A stretch of 64,000 nt of DNA from Gemmobacter nectariphilus DSM 15620 (GCF_000429765.1 NZ_AUCM01000003.1:413117-477116); one strand, 5' to 3'; shown: positions 53,949 to 63,561, counted from the first letter of the stretch. Numbers and translations: made by a program. The notes: a model not told the origin generated them from the sequence alone.

Positions 53949-56303
53949 TCAAAACGGCACGTCATCGGCCTGATCGGCAGCCACCACATACGAGGCCATG
54001 ACATGTTTGACCCCGGCCTTGTCAAAGGCCACTGTCAGCTTGTCGCCTTCGGCGCCGGTCACGGTGCCATAGCCGAATTTCTGGTGGAACACGCGTGCGC
54101 CGCCCTCATGGGCGGGGATGGCCTCGGCGTCGATGACCATGGCGCGCGCCGCAGTCTGGCTGGACATGCCGCGCTGGGGCTGGCGGTTCTGCATGCGCTG
54201 CCAGCCAGGCGAGTTGTAGACATCAGCCCGCGCCGCACGCGATTCCACCCCGGCAAAGCCTGGCGCCGCAGCGCCATAGCCGCCGCCATAAAGACCCGGC
54301 GGGGTCAGAACCTCGACATGGTCGGGGGGCAGCTCGTCGATGAAGCGGCTGGGCAGCTGGGATTGCCACTGGCCATAGACCCGGCGGTTGGCGGCAAAGG
54401 AGATGGTGCACAGATCCTCGGCACGGGTGATGCCGACATAGGCAAGGCGGCGTTCTTCCTCGAGCCCCTTGAGCCCGCTTTCGTCCATGCTGCGCTGGCT
54501 GGGGAACAGCCCGTCTTCCCAGCCCGGCAGAAAGACGACCGGAAATTCCAGCCCCTTGGCGGCATGCAGGGTCATGATGGTGACCTTTTCCGCCGCCTCT
54601 TCGGTTTCATTGTCCATGATCAGCGCGACATGTTCCAGAAAGCCCTGAAGCGTGTCGAACTGTTCCAGCGCCTTGAGCAGTTCCTTGAGGTTTTCCAGCC
54701 GCCCCGGCGCCTCGGGCGATTTGTCGGCCTGCCACATGGCGGTATAGCCCGATTCCTCGAGGATCGTTTCGGCCAGCCGGATGTGGTCATAGCCGGGCTT
54801 TGACGCCTCGACATGCCAGCGGGCGATGCCATCCAGAAAGCCGCGCAGCGCCCCCGCGCCGCGCCCACCGATGCCGCCTTGCGCCAGCAGCGCCGCCGCC
54901 CCGTCGATCAGGCTGCCACCGACCGATCGGGCCGCGCGCTGGATGTCGCCTTGCGCCTTGTCGCCCAGGCCGCGCTTGGGCAGGTTGACGATGCGTTCAA
55001 AGGCCAGGTCATCTTCAAGGCTGACGACCAGCCGGAAATAGGCCATGGCATCGCGGATTTCCTGCCGTTCGTAGAACCGAGGTCCGCCGATGACGCGATA
55101 GGGCAGGCCGATGGTCAGGAACCGATCCTCGAAGGCGCGCATCTGGTGGGCGGCGCGGACCAGAATCGCCATGCCGTTCGGCGAGACGGGCCCAAGACGC
55201 CGACCGCCGCGGGTCAGGGATTCGATTTCCTCGCCGATCCAGCGGGCCTCTTCCTCGCCGTCCCAATGGCCGATCAGGCGCACCTTTTCGCCCTGTTCCA
55301 GATCGGTCCACAGGGTCTTGCCCAGTCGCCCCTCGTTCGCCGCGATGATGCCCGAGGCGGCCGCCAGGATATGCGGGGTGGATCGGTAGTTCTGTTCCAG
55401 CCGCACGACGACAGCGCCGGGAAAATCCTTTTCGAACCGCAGGATGTTGCCCACCTCGGCCCCGCGCCAGCCATAGATCGACTGATCGTCATCGCCCACG
55501 CAGCAGATGTTGCGATGGGTCTGGGCCAGCAGGCGCAGCCACAGATACTGGGCGACGTTGGTGTCCTGATATTCGTCCACCAGAATATAGCGGAACCAGC
55601 GCTGATACTGCGCCAGCACATCCGGGTGACGCTGGAAGATCGTCACGCAATGCAGCAGCAGATCGCCAAAATCCACCGCGTTCAGCGTGCGCAGGCGGTC
55701 CTGATAGGCGGCATACAGTTCCGTCCCGCGATTGTTGAAATGGGCCGCTTCCGAGGTCGGCACCTGTTCCGGCGTCCAGGCGCGGTTCTTCCAATGGTCG
55801 ATCAGGCCGGCCAGCTGGCGCGCAGGCCAGCGTTTTTCATCCAGATTGGCCGCCGAGATCACCTGTTTCATCAGGCGGATCTGGTCGTCGGTATCCAGGA
55901 TGGTGAAGTTCGATTTCAGCCCCACCAGTTCGGCATGGCGGCGCAGCAGTTTGACCCCGATGGAATGGAAGGTGCCCAGCCAGGGCAGACCCTCGACCGC
56001 CTCGCCCAACAGGCGGGCCACGCGGTCCTTCATCTCGCGGGCGGCCTTGTTCGTGAAGGTCACGGCCAGAATTTCGTTCGGCCGCGCCTTGCCGGTCCAC
56101 AGCAGATGCGCGATGCGGGTGGTCAGCGCCTTGGTCTTGCCGGTGCCGGCGCCGGCCAGCATCAGGACCGGGCCATCCAGCGCCTCGACCGCCTGCCGCT
56201 GGGCTGGGTTCAGCCCGTCAAGATAGGGCGGGGCAGGGCGCGCTGCCATGGCGCGCTGGCTGAGGGGCAAGGAGCGGTCGGGCATGTCGGCATCCGGGAT
56301 CAT
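53949..56303 (-). CDS. uvrD: ATP-dependent DNA helicase UvrD/PcrA
   Basis: A 784-residue SF1A helicase of nucleotide-excision and mismatch repair. Q-motif GLNPAQRQAVE, Walker A AGAGTGKTKAL, DEYQDTN, GDDDQSIYGWRGA, and later TMHAAKGLEF are present. The C-terminus has the KLTVAFDKAGVKHV tail that binds RNA polymerase in relatives. A minus-strand TATACT at 56315-56310 lies only 6 bases before the ATG, so the mRNA may be leaderless or translation may begin at ATG 56285. A LexA box is 40 bases upstream. Confidence 0.93.
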   Translation of the reverse strand: MIPDADMPDRSLPLSQRAMAARPAPPYLDGLNPAQRQAVEALDGPVLMLAGAGTGKTKALTTRIAHLLWTGKARPNEILAVTFTNKAAREMKDRVARLLGEAVEGLPWLGTFHSIGVKLLRRHAELVGLKSNFTILDTDDQIRLMKQVISAANLDEKRWPARQLAGLIDHWKNRAWTPEQVPTSEAAHFNNRGTELYAAYQDRLRTLNAVDFGDLLLHCVTIFQRHPDVLAQYQRWFRYILVDEYQDTNVAQYLWLRLLAQTHRNICCVGDDDQSIYGWRGAEVGNILRFEKDFPGAVVVRLEQNYRSTPHILAAASGIIAANEGRLGKTLWTDLEQGEKVRLIGHWDGEEEARWIGEEIESLTRGGRRLGPVSPNGMAILVRAAHQMRAFEDRFLTIGLPYRVIGGPRFYERQEIRDAMAYFRLVVSLEDDLAFERIVNLPKRGLGDKAQGDIQRAARSVGGSLIDGAAALLAQGGIGGRGAGALRGFLDGIARWHVEASKPGYDHIRLAETILEESGYTAMWQADKSPEAPGRLENLKELLKALEQFDTLQGFLEHVALIMDNETEEAAEKVTIMTLHAAKGLEFPVVFLPGWEDGLFPSQRSMDESGLKGLEEERRLAYVGITRAEDLCTISFAANRRVYGQWQSQLPSRFIDELPPDHVEVLTPPGLYGGGYGAAAPGFAGVESRAARADVYNSPGWQRMQNRQPQRGMSSQTAARAMVIDAEAIPAHEGGARVFHQKFGYGTVTGAEGDKLTVAFDKAGVKHVMASYVVAADQADDVPF

Positions 56304-56342
56304 GGCCGCAGTATAGCGCCTTTGGCGGCAGGGAAAAGCACT

Positions 56343-56357
56343 GTTCTTGAAATGTTC
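56343..56357 (-). promoter_or_regulatory. LexA box upstream of uvrD
   Basis: The plus strand reads GTTCTTGAAATGTTC, a perfect GTTC-N7-GTTC. It lies between uvrD and the divergent GMC gene (starts 56303 and 56434), near the uvrD -35 region. Confidence 0.78.
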
Positions 56358-56433
56358 GGCACCTGCCATATCAACTGGCCTTTTCGCCCCCCGCCTGTCC
56401 CGGTATCGTCCGGCCAGGTGCGGAGGAGACGGC

Positions 56434-58029
56434 ATGAGCGAGTACGACTATATCGTGATCGGGGCAGGCAGCGCGGGCTGCGTGATGGCCAACCGGCTGT
56501 CGGCCGACCCGCGCAACCGGGTGCTGCTGCTCGAGGCCGGGGGGCGCGACAATTACCACTGGATCCATATTCCCGTGGGGTATCTGTATTGCATCGGCAA
56601 TCCGCGCACCGACTGGGGCTTTCATACCGAACCGGAACCCGGGCTGAACGGGCGGGCGCTGATGTATCCGCGCGGGCGGGTGCTGGGGGGCTGCTCTTCG
56701 ATCAACGGCATGATCTACATGCGCGGTCAGGCGGCGGATTACGACCAGTGGCGCCAGATGGGCTGCACCGGCTGGGGCTGGGATGACGTGCTGCCGCTGT
56801 TCCGCGCGCAGGAGGATTTCTATCGCGGCGCCAGCGAGGCCCATGGCACGGGCGGCGAATGGCGGGTGGAAACGGCGCGGGTGCGCTGGCAGGTGCTGGA
56901 TGCGTTTCTGGACGCGGCCGAACAGGCCGGCATTGCGCGCACCGCTGATTTCAATTCGGGCGACAACGAGGGTGGCGGCTATTTCGATGTCAACCAGCGG
57001 TCAGGGATTCGCTGGAACACCTCCAAGGCCTTTCTGCGCCCTGCCGCGAACCGCCCGAACCTGCGCGTTCTGACGGGGGCCCAGGCCGAGCGGCTGATCG
57101 TCGAAGGCGGCGAGGTGAAGGGCGTGATCTTCCACCAGAATGGCCAGCGGATCGAGGCGCGGGCCGCCCGAGAAACCGTGCTGTCGGCCGGCGCCATCGG
57201 CTCGCCGCATCTGCTGGAGCTGTCGGGGATCGGGCAGGGCGCGGCCTTGCAGGCGGCAGGCATCACGCCGCTGGTCGAGGTGCCGGGGGTCGGCGCCAAC
57301 CTTCAGGACCATCTGCAACTGCGGCTGGTCTACAAGGTGACGGGGGTGCCCACGCTGAACGAAAAGGCCTCCAGCCTGTGGGGCAAGGCGGCGATCGGGC
57401 TGGAATACCTGCTGAAACGGTCCGGCCCCATGGCCATGGCGCCCAGCCAGGTGGGCATCTTCACGAAATCCGGGCCGGACAAGGCGACGGCCGATCTGGA
57501 ATTCCATGTCCAGCCGGTCTCGCTCGACAAGTTCGGTGACCCGGTGCATCCCTTCCCGGCGATGACCGCCAGCGTGTGCAACCTGCGGCCGGAAAGCCGC
57601 GGATCGGTCCATGCGAAATCGCCTGACTTCCGCGCGCATCCGGCGATCCGGCCGAACTATCTGGCGACCGAGGGGGACCGCGAGGTCGCCGTGCGCGCCA
57701 TCCGCATCGCGCGGCATATTGCGGCGCAGCCGGCCTTTGCCCGGTTCGATCCGCAGGAATTCAAGCCCGGTCCGGCCTTTGAATCGCGCGACGATCTGGT
57801 CAAGGCGGCGGGAGATATCGGCACGACGATCTTTCACCCGGTCGGCACCTGCCGGATGGGCGCCGATGAGGCCTCGGTCGTCGATCCGCGCTTGCGGTTC
57901 CGGGCACTGGGGCGGCTGCGGATTGCCGATGCCTCGGTCATGCCGACGATCACCAGCGGCAACACCAATTCCCCGACGATCATGATCGCGGAAAAGGCCG
58001 CCCGGATGATGCTGGAGGATGCCCGCTAG
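56434..58029 (+). CDS. GMC family FAD oxidoreductase (choline/alcohol dehydrogenase-like)
   Basis: A 531-residue flavoenzyme. The N-terminal Rossmann motif IGAGSAGCVMANRLS (9-23) binds FAD, GMC signature 1 is PRGRVLGGCSSINGMIY and signature 2 is GAIGSPHLLELSGIG. The C-terminal active-site region has FHPVGTCRMG, with the catalytic histidine, and TSGNTNSPTIMIAEKAA. The substrate is probably an alcohol or sugar alcohol. A strong GGAGGAG precedes the ATG. Its bidirectional promoter region is shared with uvrD. Confidence 0.92.
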   Translation: MSEYDYIVIGAGSAGCVMANRLSADPRNRVLLLEAGGRDNYHWIHIPVGYLYCIGNPRTDWGFHTEPEPGLNGRALMYPRGRVLGGCSSINGMIYMRGQAADYDQWRQMGCTGWGWDDVLPLFRAQEDFYRGASEAHGTGGEWRVETARVRWQVLDAFLDAAEQAGIARTADFNSGDNEGGGYFDVNQRSGIRWNTSKAFLRPAANRPNLRVLTGAQAERLIVEGGEVKGVIFHQNGQRIEARAARETVLSAGAIGSPHLLELSGIGQGAALQAAGITPLVEVPGVGANLQDHLQLRLVYKVTGVPTLNEKASSLWGKAAIGLEYLLKRSGPMAMAPSQVGIFTKSGPDKATADLEFHVQPVSLDKFGDPVHPFPAMTASVCNLRPESRGSVHAKSPDFRAHPAIRPNYLATEGDREVAVRAIRIARHIAAQPAFARFDPQEFKPGPAFESRDDLVKAAGDIGTTIFHPVGTCRMGADEASVVDPRLRFRALGRLRIADASVMPTITSGNTNSPTIMIAEKAARMMLEDAR

Positions 58030-58035
58030 GGCCTG

Positions 58036-58066
58036 TCGGGGGCAGACCGCTGGCGTTTGCCCCCGA
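58036..58066. terminator. hairpin between the convergent GMC and dsbB genes
   Basis: TCGGGGGCA pairs with TGCCCCCGA across 13 bases; it could terminate both genes although T-runs are absent. Confidence 0.45.
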
Positions 58067-58070
58067 TGGA

Positions 58071-58535
58071 TCAGCCGCGCTTGCGGGCAGCGGCCAGCCA
58101 CAGACCGGCCAGGCCAAGGCTGGCAATCACGTTCCAGCCTGCCATCGAAATGCCCAGCAGGCTCCAGGTGATCTGATCGCAGCGGACGGGTTCGGGGGCG
58201 GCGGCGGTCGGGTCCAGCAAGGTTGCGGTGGACATGCCGGTGATCCCGCGCCCCGAGCAGCTTTCAAGGCCTGCCCACCAGCCCTGTTCGACCCCGACAT
58301 GAAACACGCCGATCCCGGCCGTCGTCAGCACGGCCAGCGCGCCAAGGACCGGGACAATCCGGCCCGGCACACGCATCCCGATCAGGCCCAGGATCACCGC
58401 CACCAGATGCGGCCAGCGCTGCCACAGGCACAGCACGCACGGAAACAGCCCGCCGATATACTGAAACCCCAGCGCCCCCAGCAGCAACACGGCAGATCCG
58501 CCAGCGGCGGCAAGGATAAGGCTGTTGCGCGACAC
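58071..58535 (-). CDS. dsbB: disulfide bond formation protein B
   Basis: A 154-residue inner-membrane quinone reductase that re-oxidises DsbA. Four hydrophobic helices are seen; the first periplasmic pair is C-V-L-C in LFPCVLCLWQRWPH, and the second pair is C in LESCSGRG and C in PVRCDQI. GTG 58535 with GAGG upstream is chosen; longer starts are possible. No dsbA is adjacent. Confidence 0.88.
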   Translation of the reverse strand: MSRNSLILAAAGGSAVLLLGALGFQYIGGLFPCVLCLWQRWPHLVAVILGLIGMRVPGRIVPVLGALAVLTTAGIGVFHVGVEQGWWAGLESCSGRGITGMSTATLLDPTAAAPEPVRCDQITWSLLGISMAGWNVIASLGLAGLWLAAARKRG

Positions 58536-58759
58536 CGGCTGTTCCTCAAGCTGACTGGTCGGCGGCACAATGGCGGCGGCCGGCCCGAACATCAAGCCCG
58601 CCCGGGTCCGGCCGGCTTCACGGATCGGTGCACCCCCGGCGCCGGGGGTGATTGACGAAGTCGCAGGGCAAGGGTAGACGATGCCTTGGACGCGAAGCGG
58701 GGCTTCGTGCCTGCGGTGCCTGCTCGGGATTGCCCGTCTGCCATGGGGTGCCGGACAGT

Positions 58760-58843
58760 GCGGGCGTGGCGGAATGGTAGACGCGGCAGACTCAAACTCT
58801 GCTTCCGCAAGGAGTGTCGGTTCGAGTCCGACCGTCCGTACCA
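58760..58843 (+). tRNA. tRNA-Leu (CAA)
   Basis: Acceptor GCGGGCG/CGTCCGT, anticodon stem GCAGA-CTCAAAC-TCTGC with anticodon CAA, a long variable arm (TTCCGCAAGGAGT) typical of class II tRNAs, T-arm GTCGGTTCGAGTCCGAC, and encoded CCA. Confidence 0.93.
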
Positions 58844-59059
58844 CACCTCTGGCCCTACGGGCCGCAGGAGCAGGGTTTTCGCAGACGATCCATGATCCGA
58901 TGGCAGCGCCTGGCGCTGGCAGGACAGGTTGGTCGGGAAATTGCCGGCCCCTGGCCAGATCCGGCGCCTCCTTGGATTGGCCATGAGGGGCATGCAGTGC
59001 CAACGGACCCAGAAAAGGTGCCCCTTACTGCGACGCGATCATCATTTTTGGGCGAAATC

Positions 59060-59134
59060 TGGTGCCGGCAGAGGGATTTGAACCCCCGACCCCCTGCTTA
59101 CAAGGCAGACGCTCTACCACTGAGCTATGCCGGC
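59060..59134 (-). tRNA. tRNA-Thr (TGT)
   Basis: Minus-strand cloverleaf: acceptor GCCGGCA/TGCCGGC, D-arm AGCTCAGTGGTAGAGC, anticodon stem TCTGC-CTTGTAA-GCAGG with anticodon TGT, T-arm CGGGGGTTCAAATCCCTCT, and an encoded CCA. Confidence 0.94.
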
Positions 59135-59183
59135 ACGGGTCCGGTGATACCCATGACGCTGCGCCAAGGCAAGGCGGCAATGC

Positions 59184-60863
59184 TTAGTGCGGCCCACCCT
59201 CGGCCCGGGTGCTTCTTGCCAGCAGCGCCACGGCGATCAGGCTGACGCCCATCACCAGCAGGGCGGCAGGTGCCGCCTCGGCCAGCGCCTCGACGCTGGC
59301 GCGTTCGTGGACGCGCGTTGCCAGCGTGTCATAGTTGAACGGGCGCAAGAGCAGCGTTGCGGGCAATTCCTTGACGCAATCGACAAACACCACCAGCAGC
59401 GCCACCCCGACCGAGCCGCGCATCAGCGGCAGATGGATCGCCCGCAGCACCCCGCCACTTGTGCGGCCCAGCGAGCGGGCCGCCAGCGGCAGCGACGGGG
59501 CAATGCGGTCCATCGCGCTGTCGGCCGCCCCTTGGGCAATGGCGAAAAAGCGCACCACATAGGCCAGCACGATCAGCGCGGCCGATCCGGTCAGGATCAG
59601 GCCCGGATCATGGCCGGTCAGCCACAGCAGCGCATCGGCTACCCGATGATCCAGCGCGGCCATGGGAATCAGCAGGCCCACCGCCAGCACCGCGCCAGGC
59701 GCCGCATAGCCGATCCCGGTCAGCGGCAGCAGCAGTTGCGGCAGGCGGCGCCGGGACAGCCGCGTGCCATAGACCACAACCAGCGCCGCGCTGACGCACA
59801 GGACGGCTGCCAGCCCCCCTGTTGCCAGCGTATGCCACAAGGCGCGCGCAAGGCCGGCGGTCAGCCAGTAATCCGGCTTGGTCAGCGCATGATAGAGGAT
59901 CACCGAGACCGGCAGCACGAAACCGGCCGCAAAGGGCAGGGCGCACAGCAGCGCGGCCAGCCAGCCCCGCCAGCCCCTCAGCCGGCGCGGCTGGATCGGC
60001 CGCGATTGCCGCGCCGCACGGTGAAAGCGCAGGTTGCGCCGACCCGCCCGCTCGATGCCCATCAAGGCCAGGATCACCGCCAGGCTGACCAGCGACAGCT
60101 GCGCCGCGCCCCCCGCGTTGCCGGCCGTCAGCCAGACGGAAAAGATGCCGGTCGTCAGCGTCTGGACACCGAAATAGCTGACCGCCCCGAAATCGTTCAC
60201 GGTTTCCATGCAGGCCAGCGCCACGCCGGCGGCAATGGCGGGGCGCGCCAGCGGCAGGCCGATGCGCAGGAACATCCCCCAGGGGCCAGCGCCAAGCGCC
60301 CGCGCGACCTCGTAGGCGTTGCCGGACTGTTCGCGAAACGCCGCGCGCGCCAGCAGGTAGACATAGGGGTAATAGGCCGAGGACAGCACCAGCACCGCCG
60401 CCCCGCGCGAGCGCACGGGCGGGAACCAGTAATCGCGCGGCGTCACCCAGCCCATCCAGCCGCGCAACATGGTCTGCACGGGGCCAGCGAATTCGAACAG
60501 ATCGACCAGCGCATAGGCCCCGATATAGGCCGGCACCGCCAGCGGCAGCAAAAGCGCGATGTCCAGCACGCGCGCGCCGGGGAAGCGATACATCGTCACC
60601 AGCCAGGCCGCCCCCGTGCCCACGGCGGCCGTCAGCACCCCGACCCCCGCCATCAGAAGGCCCGTATTGGTCAGATACCGGGGCAGGGTGGTCGACATCA
60701 TGTGCGGCCAGATATTGTCCACCGGGTTGAACGCCAGCCAGATCACCGCCACCACAGGCAGCAGGACCAGCGCGGCGATCAGCACGGCGGCGGCCGACCA
60801 CGGGTCGGGACGAAAGGAACGGCGCACAGGTTCTGCGGGGGATCGGTCGGTCATGGGCGACAT
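59184..60863 (-). CDS. iron(III)/thiamine-type ABC transporter permease
   Basis: A 559-residue fused double permease of the FbpB/SfuB class, with about twelve hydrophobic segments and two copies of the EAA loop (EVARALGAGPWGMFLRIGLPLARPAI and AARSLGRTSGGVLRAIHLPLMRGSV). It should import ferric iron or a similar ligand with a binding protein and ATPase, but neither gene is in view, so the system appears split. The C-terminus is near tRNA-Thr. Confidence 0.87.
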   Translation of the reverse strand: MSPMTDRSPAEPVRRSFRPDPWSAAAVLIAALVLLPVVAVIWLAFNPVDNIWPHMMSTTLPRYLTNTGLLMAGVGVLTAAVGTGAAWLVTMYRFPGARVLDIALLLPLAVPAYIGAYALVDLFEFAGPVQTMLRGWMGWVTPRDYWFPPVRSRGAAVLVLSSAYYPYVYLLARAAFREQSGNAYEVARALGAGPWGMFLRIGLPLARPAIAAGVALACMETVNDFGAVSYFGVQTLTTGIFSVWLTAGNAGGAAQLSLVSLAVILALMGIERAGRRNLRFHRAARQSRPIQPRRLRGWRGWLAALLCALPFAAGFVLPVSVILYHALTKPDYWLTAGLARALWHTLATGGLAAVLCVSAALVVVYGTRLSRRRLPQLLLPLTGIGYAAPGAVLAVGLLIPMAALDHRVADALLWLTGHDPGLILTGSAALIVLAYVVRFFAIAQGAADSAMDRIAPSLPLAARSLGRTSGGVLRAIHLPLMRGSVGVALLVVFVDCVKELPATLLLRPFNYDTLATRVHERASVEALAEAAPAALLVMGVSLIAVALLARSTRAEGGPH

Positions 60864-60949
60864 ATAAAGCGGTTTCTCTGCCGGGAAAACTGCCTATACT
60901 GCGGCCGGTCAAGGGGCCGCAGAGCCCCCGCAGGAAAGGTTCGGGCAGT

Positions 60950-61834
60950 ATGCAGATTGTCTATCATCTCGGCGCGCATTGCACCGACGAAGGGGGATTG
61001 CTTCGCGTCCTGCTGCGCAACCGCGCGCTGCTGCTGGATCAGGGCATCGCCGTGCCGGAACCCGACCGCTACCCGGCCCTGCTGCGTGCAGCGGCCGCCG
61101 TCTTTGCCGGACGGCCGATGGACGGGGCGGCGTCAGAGACGCTGCTGGACGGGCTGCTGCCTGCCCAGGCCGAAGATGCGGCGCAGCGGCTGGTGCTGTC
61201 GTTCGAAGGCTTCCTCGCCTTTCCGCGCGATGCCGTGACGCAGAGCCAGCTTTACCCGGCCGCCGGCACCCGCACGCGTGGCCTTGCCGCCATGTTCCAA
61301 GGGGGCGCGGTCGAATTTCATATCGCGATCCGCAATCCGGCCACCTTCATTCCCGCCCTGTCCGCCCGCCGCAAGGCCAAGGGCCAGGAGCCGGTGCCGG
61401 ACGGGTTCGATGCCGGCGCGCTGCGCTGGTCGGAACTGGTGGGGCGCATCCGCGCGGCCGTTCCGGGGGCGGGGCTGACGGTCTGGTGCGATGAAGATAC
61501 GCCGCTGATCTGGCATTCGGTGCTGCGCGCGGTCGCGGGCCATGACGAATCGATAGAACTGGCCAATGCCCTTGATCTGCCGGCCAGCCTGATGTCGGTG
61601 CCCGGACAGCGCCGCATGGCCGCCTGGTTCGCCGAAACCCAGCCCGTCTCGGACGAGGACCGCCGCGCCGGCATTGCCGATTTCCTCGACCGTTTCGCGC
61701 TGCCCGAAAAGCTGGAGGTCGATGTGGACATGCCCGGCTGGACGGATGACACCATCGACAGCCTGACCGCCAGCTATGATGAGGATTGCGCCCGCATCGC
61801 GGCGATGGAGGGCGTGCGCTTCATCGCGCCGTGA
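60950..61834 (+). CDS. sulfotransferase-like hypothetical protein
   Basis: A 294-residue protein. The start MQIVYHLGAHCTDEGGLLRVL resembles a PAPS-binding P-loop sulfotransferase start (LHxGxxKTGTT) in which the KTGTT part has changed to CTDEGG, so catalytic PAPS binding is doubtful. Later blocks (FHIAIRNPATFIPALS and WSELVGRIRAAVPGAGLTVWCDED) fit the same fold. Role unknown; the gene stands alone between the ABC permease and the monooxygenase. Confidence 0.65.
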   Translation: MQIVYHLGAHCTDEGGLLRVLLRNRALLLDQGIAVPEPDRYPALLRAAAAVFAGRPMDGAASETLLDGLLPAQAEDAAQRLVLSFEGFLAFPRDAVTQSQLYPAAGTRTRGLAAMFQGGAVEFHIAIRNPATFIPALSARRKAKGQEPVPDGFDAGALRWSELVGRIRAAVPGAGLTVWCDEDTPLIWHSVLRAVAGHDESIELANALDLPASLMSVPGQRRMAAWFAETQPVSDEDRRAGIADFLDRFALPEKLEVDVDMPGWTDDTIDSLTASYDEDCARIAAMEGVRFIAP

Positions 61835-61872
61835 GCCGCCGGGCACCGGATTGCCCGCGATGCGGCGGCGCG

Positions 61873-63066
61873 TCAGCCGCCCGCGGTGACATTCACCCCG
61901 TGGATCCAGTCATAGCGCTTCAACAGCTGGCCCGGCGCCAGCGCCGAGACCGTGCGCAACCCCAGATGCGCCACTTCGCGCAGCGGGCTGCGCAGGTGAT
62001 AGTTGCGCGCATTGGCATTCGCAGCGGCCACGATGCGCGCTGTGCGGCCCGCACGGGCGCACTGAAAGGCGGCCAGTGCCGCGGGCAGGCTGTCATGCGT
62101 GGCCAGCGCCTGCGCCAGCACCCAGGCATCTTCCAGCGCCATGTTGGCGCCCTGCGCCAGAAAGGGCAGGGTGGGATGGGCCGCATCCCCCAGCATGGCA
62201 ACCCCCAGCGACGGGGCCGCCGGCGCGGTCCAGCCCCAGCGCCTGGCGATCGGGTGACGGAACAACCCCCAAAGCCAGCAATCGTCCACCAGCTCCAGCC
62301 AGTCCCGCACGCGCGGTCCGAAACTGTCGAAGGCCAGCCGAAGTTCCATCGCATCATCGCGCAGCGACCAGCTTTCCTCGACCCAGGCCGTGCGCTCTTC
62401 GATGGCGACGATATTGCGCAGCGTGCCGCCCCGCAGCGGATAGCTGACCAGATGCCGGCCCGGGCCCATATGCACCTCGGCCACCGGGCGCGCCTCGGGT
62501 TCGGCGGGGATCACCGCGCGCCAGGCAACCTGCTTGGTGAAGAACGGCGAGGCCGCGCCATTGAGCGCCGTGCGCACCACCGAATGCAGCCCATCGGCGC
62601 CGATCAGCAGACCAGGGCGCAGCTCTGCCCCTTGGGTGGTGTGCAGAACGGGGCCCTCGTCTGTCAGATCGACCCGTGCGGCGCGCTGCAACAGGCGCAA
62701 TTCAACCCCGACCTCGCGGGCAGCCTCCAGCAGCATCGCCACCAGATCAGCGCGATGCACGAAATTCCAGGACTGACCAGGCCGCAGCCGCGCCAGATCC
62801 AGCTGCGCAACCAGCGACTCGCTGGGGCCATCGCGCAGCTCGACCGCCTGCGAGGCCACGCCGGCCGCGCGCAGCGCATGGCCCAGCCCCAGCGCCTCCA
62901 GCACGGCCGCCCCGTTCGGCGTGACCTGAAGCCCGGCGCCAATCTCGCGCACGGCTTCGGCCTGCTCCAGCACCGTGACCCGCGCCCCGCGCAAGGCCAG
63001 GGCCCGCGCGACGGCAAGCCCGGCAATTCCCGCGCCAAGAACCGTGATATCCTGCCCGATCAGCAT
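61873..63066 (-). CDS. FAD-dependent aromatic-ring monooxygenase (salicylate hydroxylase-like)
   Basis: A 397-residue flavoprotein. GxGxxG in ITVLGAGIAGLAVARAL binds FAD at the N-terminus; the DG motif is LIGADGLHSVVR, and the GD motif is VAMLGDAAHPTLPFLAQGAN. It should hydroxylate an aromatic substrate with NAD(P)H; which one cannot be read. ATG 63066 has AAGGGG upstream; a frame to 63111 is not favoured. Confidence 0.86.
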   Translation of the reverse strand: MLIGQDITVLGAGIAGLAVARALALRGARVTVLEQAEAVREIGAGLQVTPNGAAVLEALGLGHALRAAGVASQAVELRDGPSESLVAQLDLARLRPGQSWNFVHRADLVAMLLEAAREVGVELRLLQRAARVDLTDEGPVLHTTQGAELRPGLLIGADGLHSVVRTALNGAASPFFTKQVAWRAVIPAEPEARPVAEVHMGPGRHLVSYPLRGGTLRNIVAIEERTAWVEESWSLRDDAMELRLAFDSFGPRVRDWLELVDDCWLWGLFRHPIARRWGWTAPAAPSLGVAMLGDAAHPTLPFLAQGANMALEDAWVLAQALATHDSLPAALAAFQCARAGRTARIVAAANANARNYHLRSPLREVAHLGLRTVSALAPGQLLKRYDWIHGVNVTAGG

Positions 63067-63138
63067 GTCAGCCCCTTGAAACAAACGCGCCGGGGATAGA
63101 CCCCGGCGCATCCAGACCCTTGTGGTCGGTCGTCAGGA

Positions 63139-63561
63139 TCAGTCGTCGCGGTGAACGCGCTCGCGCCGCTCGTGCCGCTCTTGCGCTTCCAGCGTCATGG
63201 TGGCGATCGGGCGGGCATCCAGCCGTTTCAGGCTGATCGGCTCGCCCGTCATTTCGCAATAGCCATATTCGCCATTCTCGATGCGGCGGATCGCCGAGTC
63301 GATCTTGGCAATCAGCTTGCGCTGCCGGTCGCGGGTGCGCAATTCCAGCGCGCGGTCGGTTTCCTCGCTGGCGCGGTCGGCCAGATCGGGCACGTTGCGG
63401 GCGCTTTCCCCAAGGTTGTCAAGCGTCTCGGCGCTTTGCTCCAGAAGCTCGGCCTTCCAGATCAGCAATTTGCGCCGAAAGTATTCGAGCTGCCGATCAT
63501 TCATGAAGGGCTCGTCCTCGGCGGGACGATAATCGTCAGGCAGAAAGGTCTCGGCTTTCAT
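63139..63561 (-). CDS. dksA: RNA polymerase-binding transcription factor DksA
   Basis: A 140-residue DksA. The N-terminal helices and coiled-coil tip (about 25-95: LEQSAETLDNLGESARN, DLADRASEETDRAL) insert into the RNA polymerase secondary channel and assist ppGpp. The zinc-finger region keeps only one cysteine (GYCEMTGEPISLKRLDARPIA), as in the Rhodobacter-type DksA. ATG 63561 is the usual start; ATG 63612 has a strong GGAGG site and would add 17 residues. Confidence 0.9.
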   Translation of the reverse strand: MKAETFLPDDYRPAEDEPFMNDRQLEYFRRKLLIWKAELLEQSAETLDNLGESARNVPDLADRASEETDRALELRTRDRQRKLIAKIDSAIRRIENGEYGYCEMTGEPISLKRLDARPIATMTLEAQERHERRERVHRDD

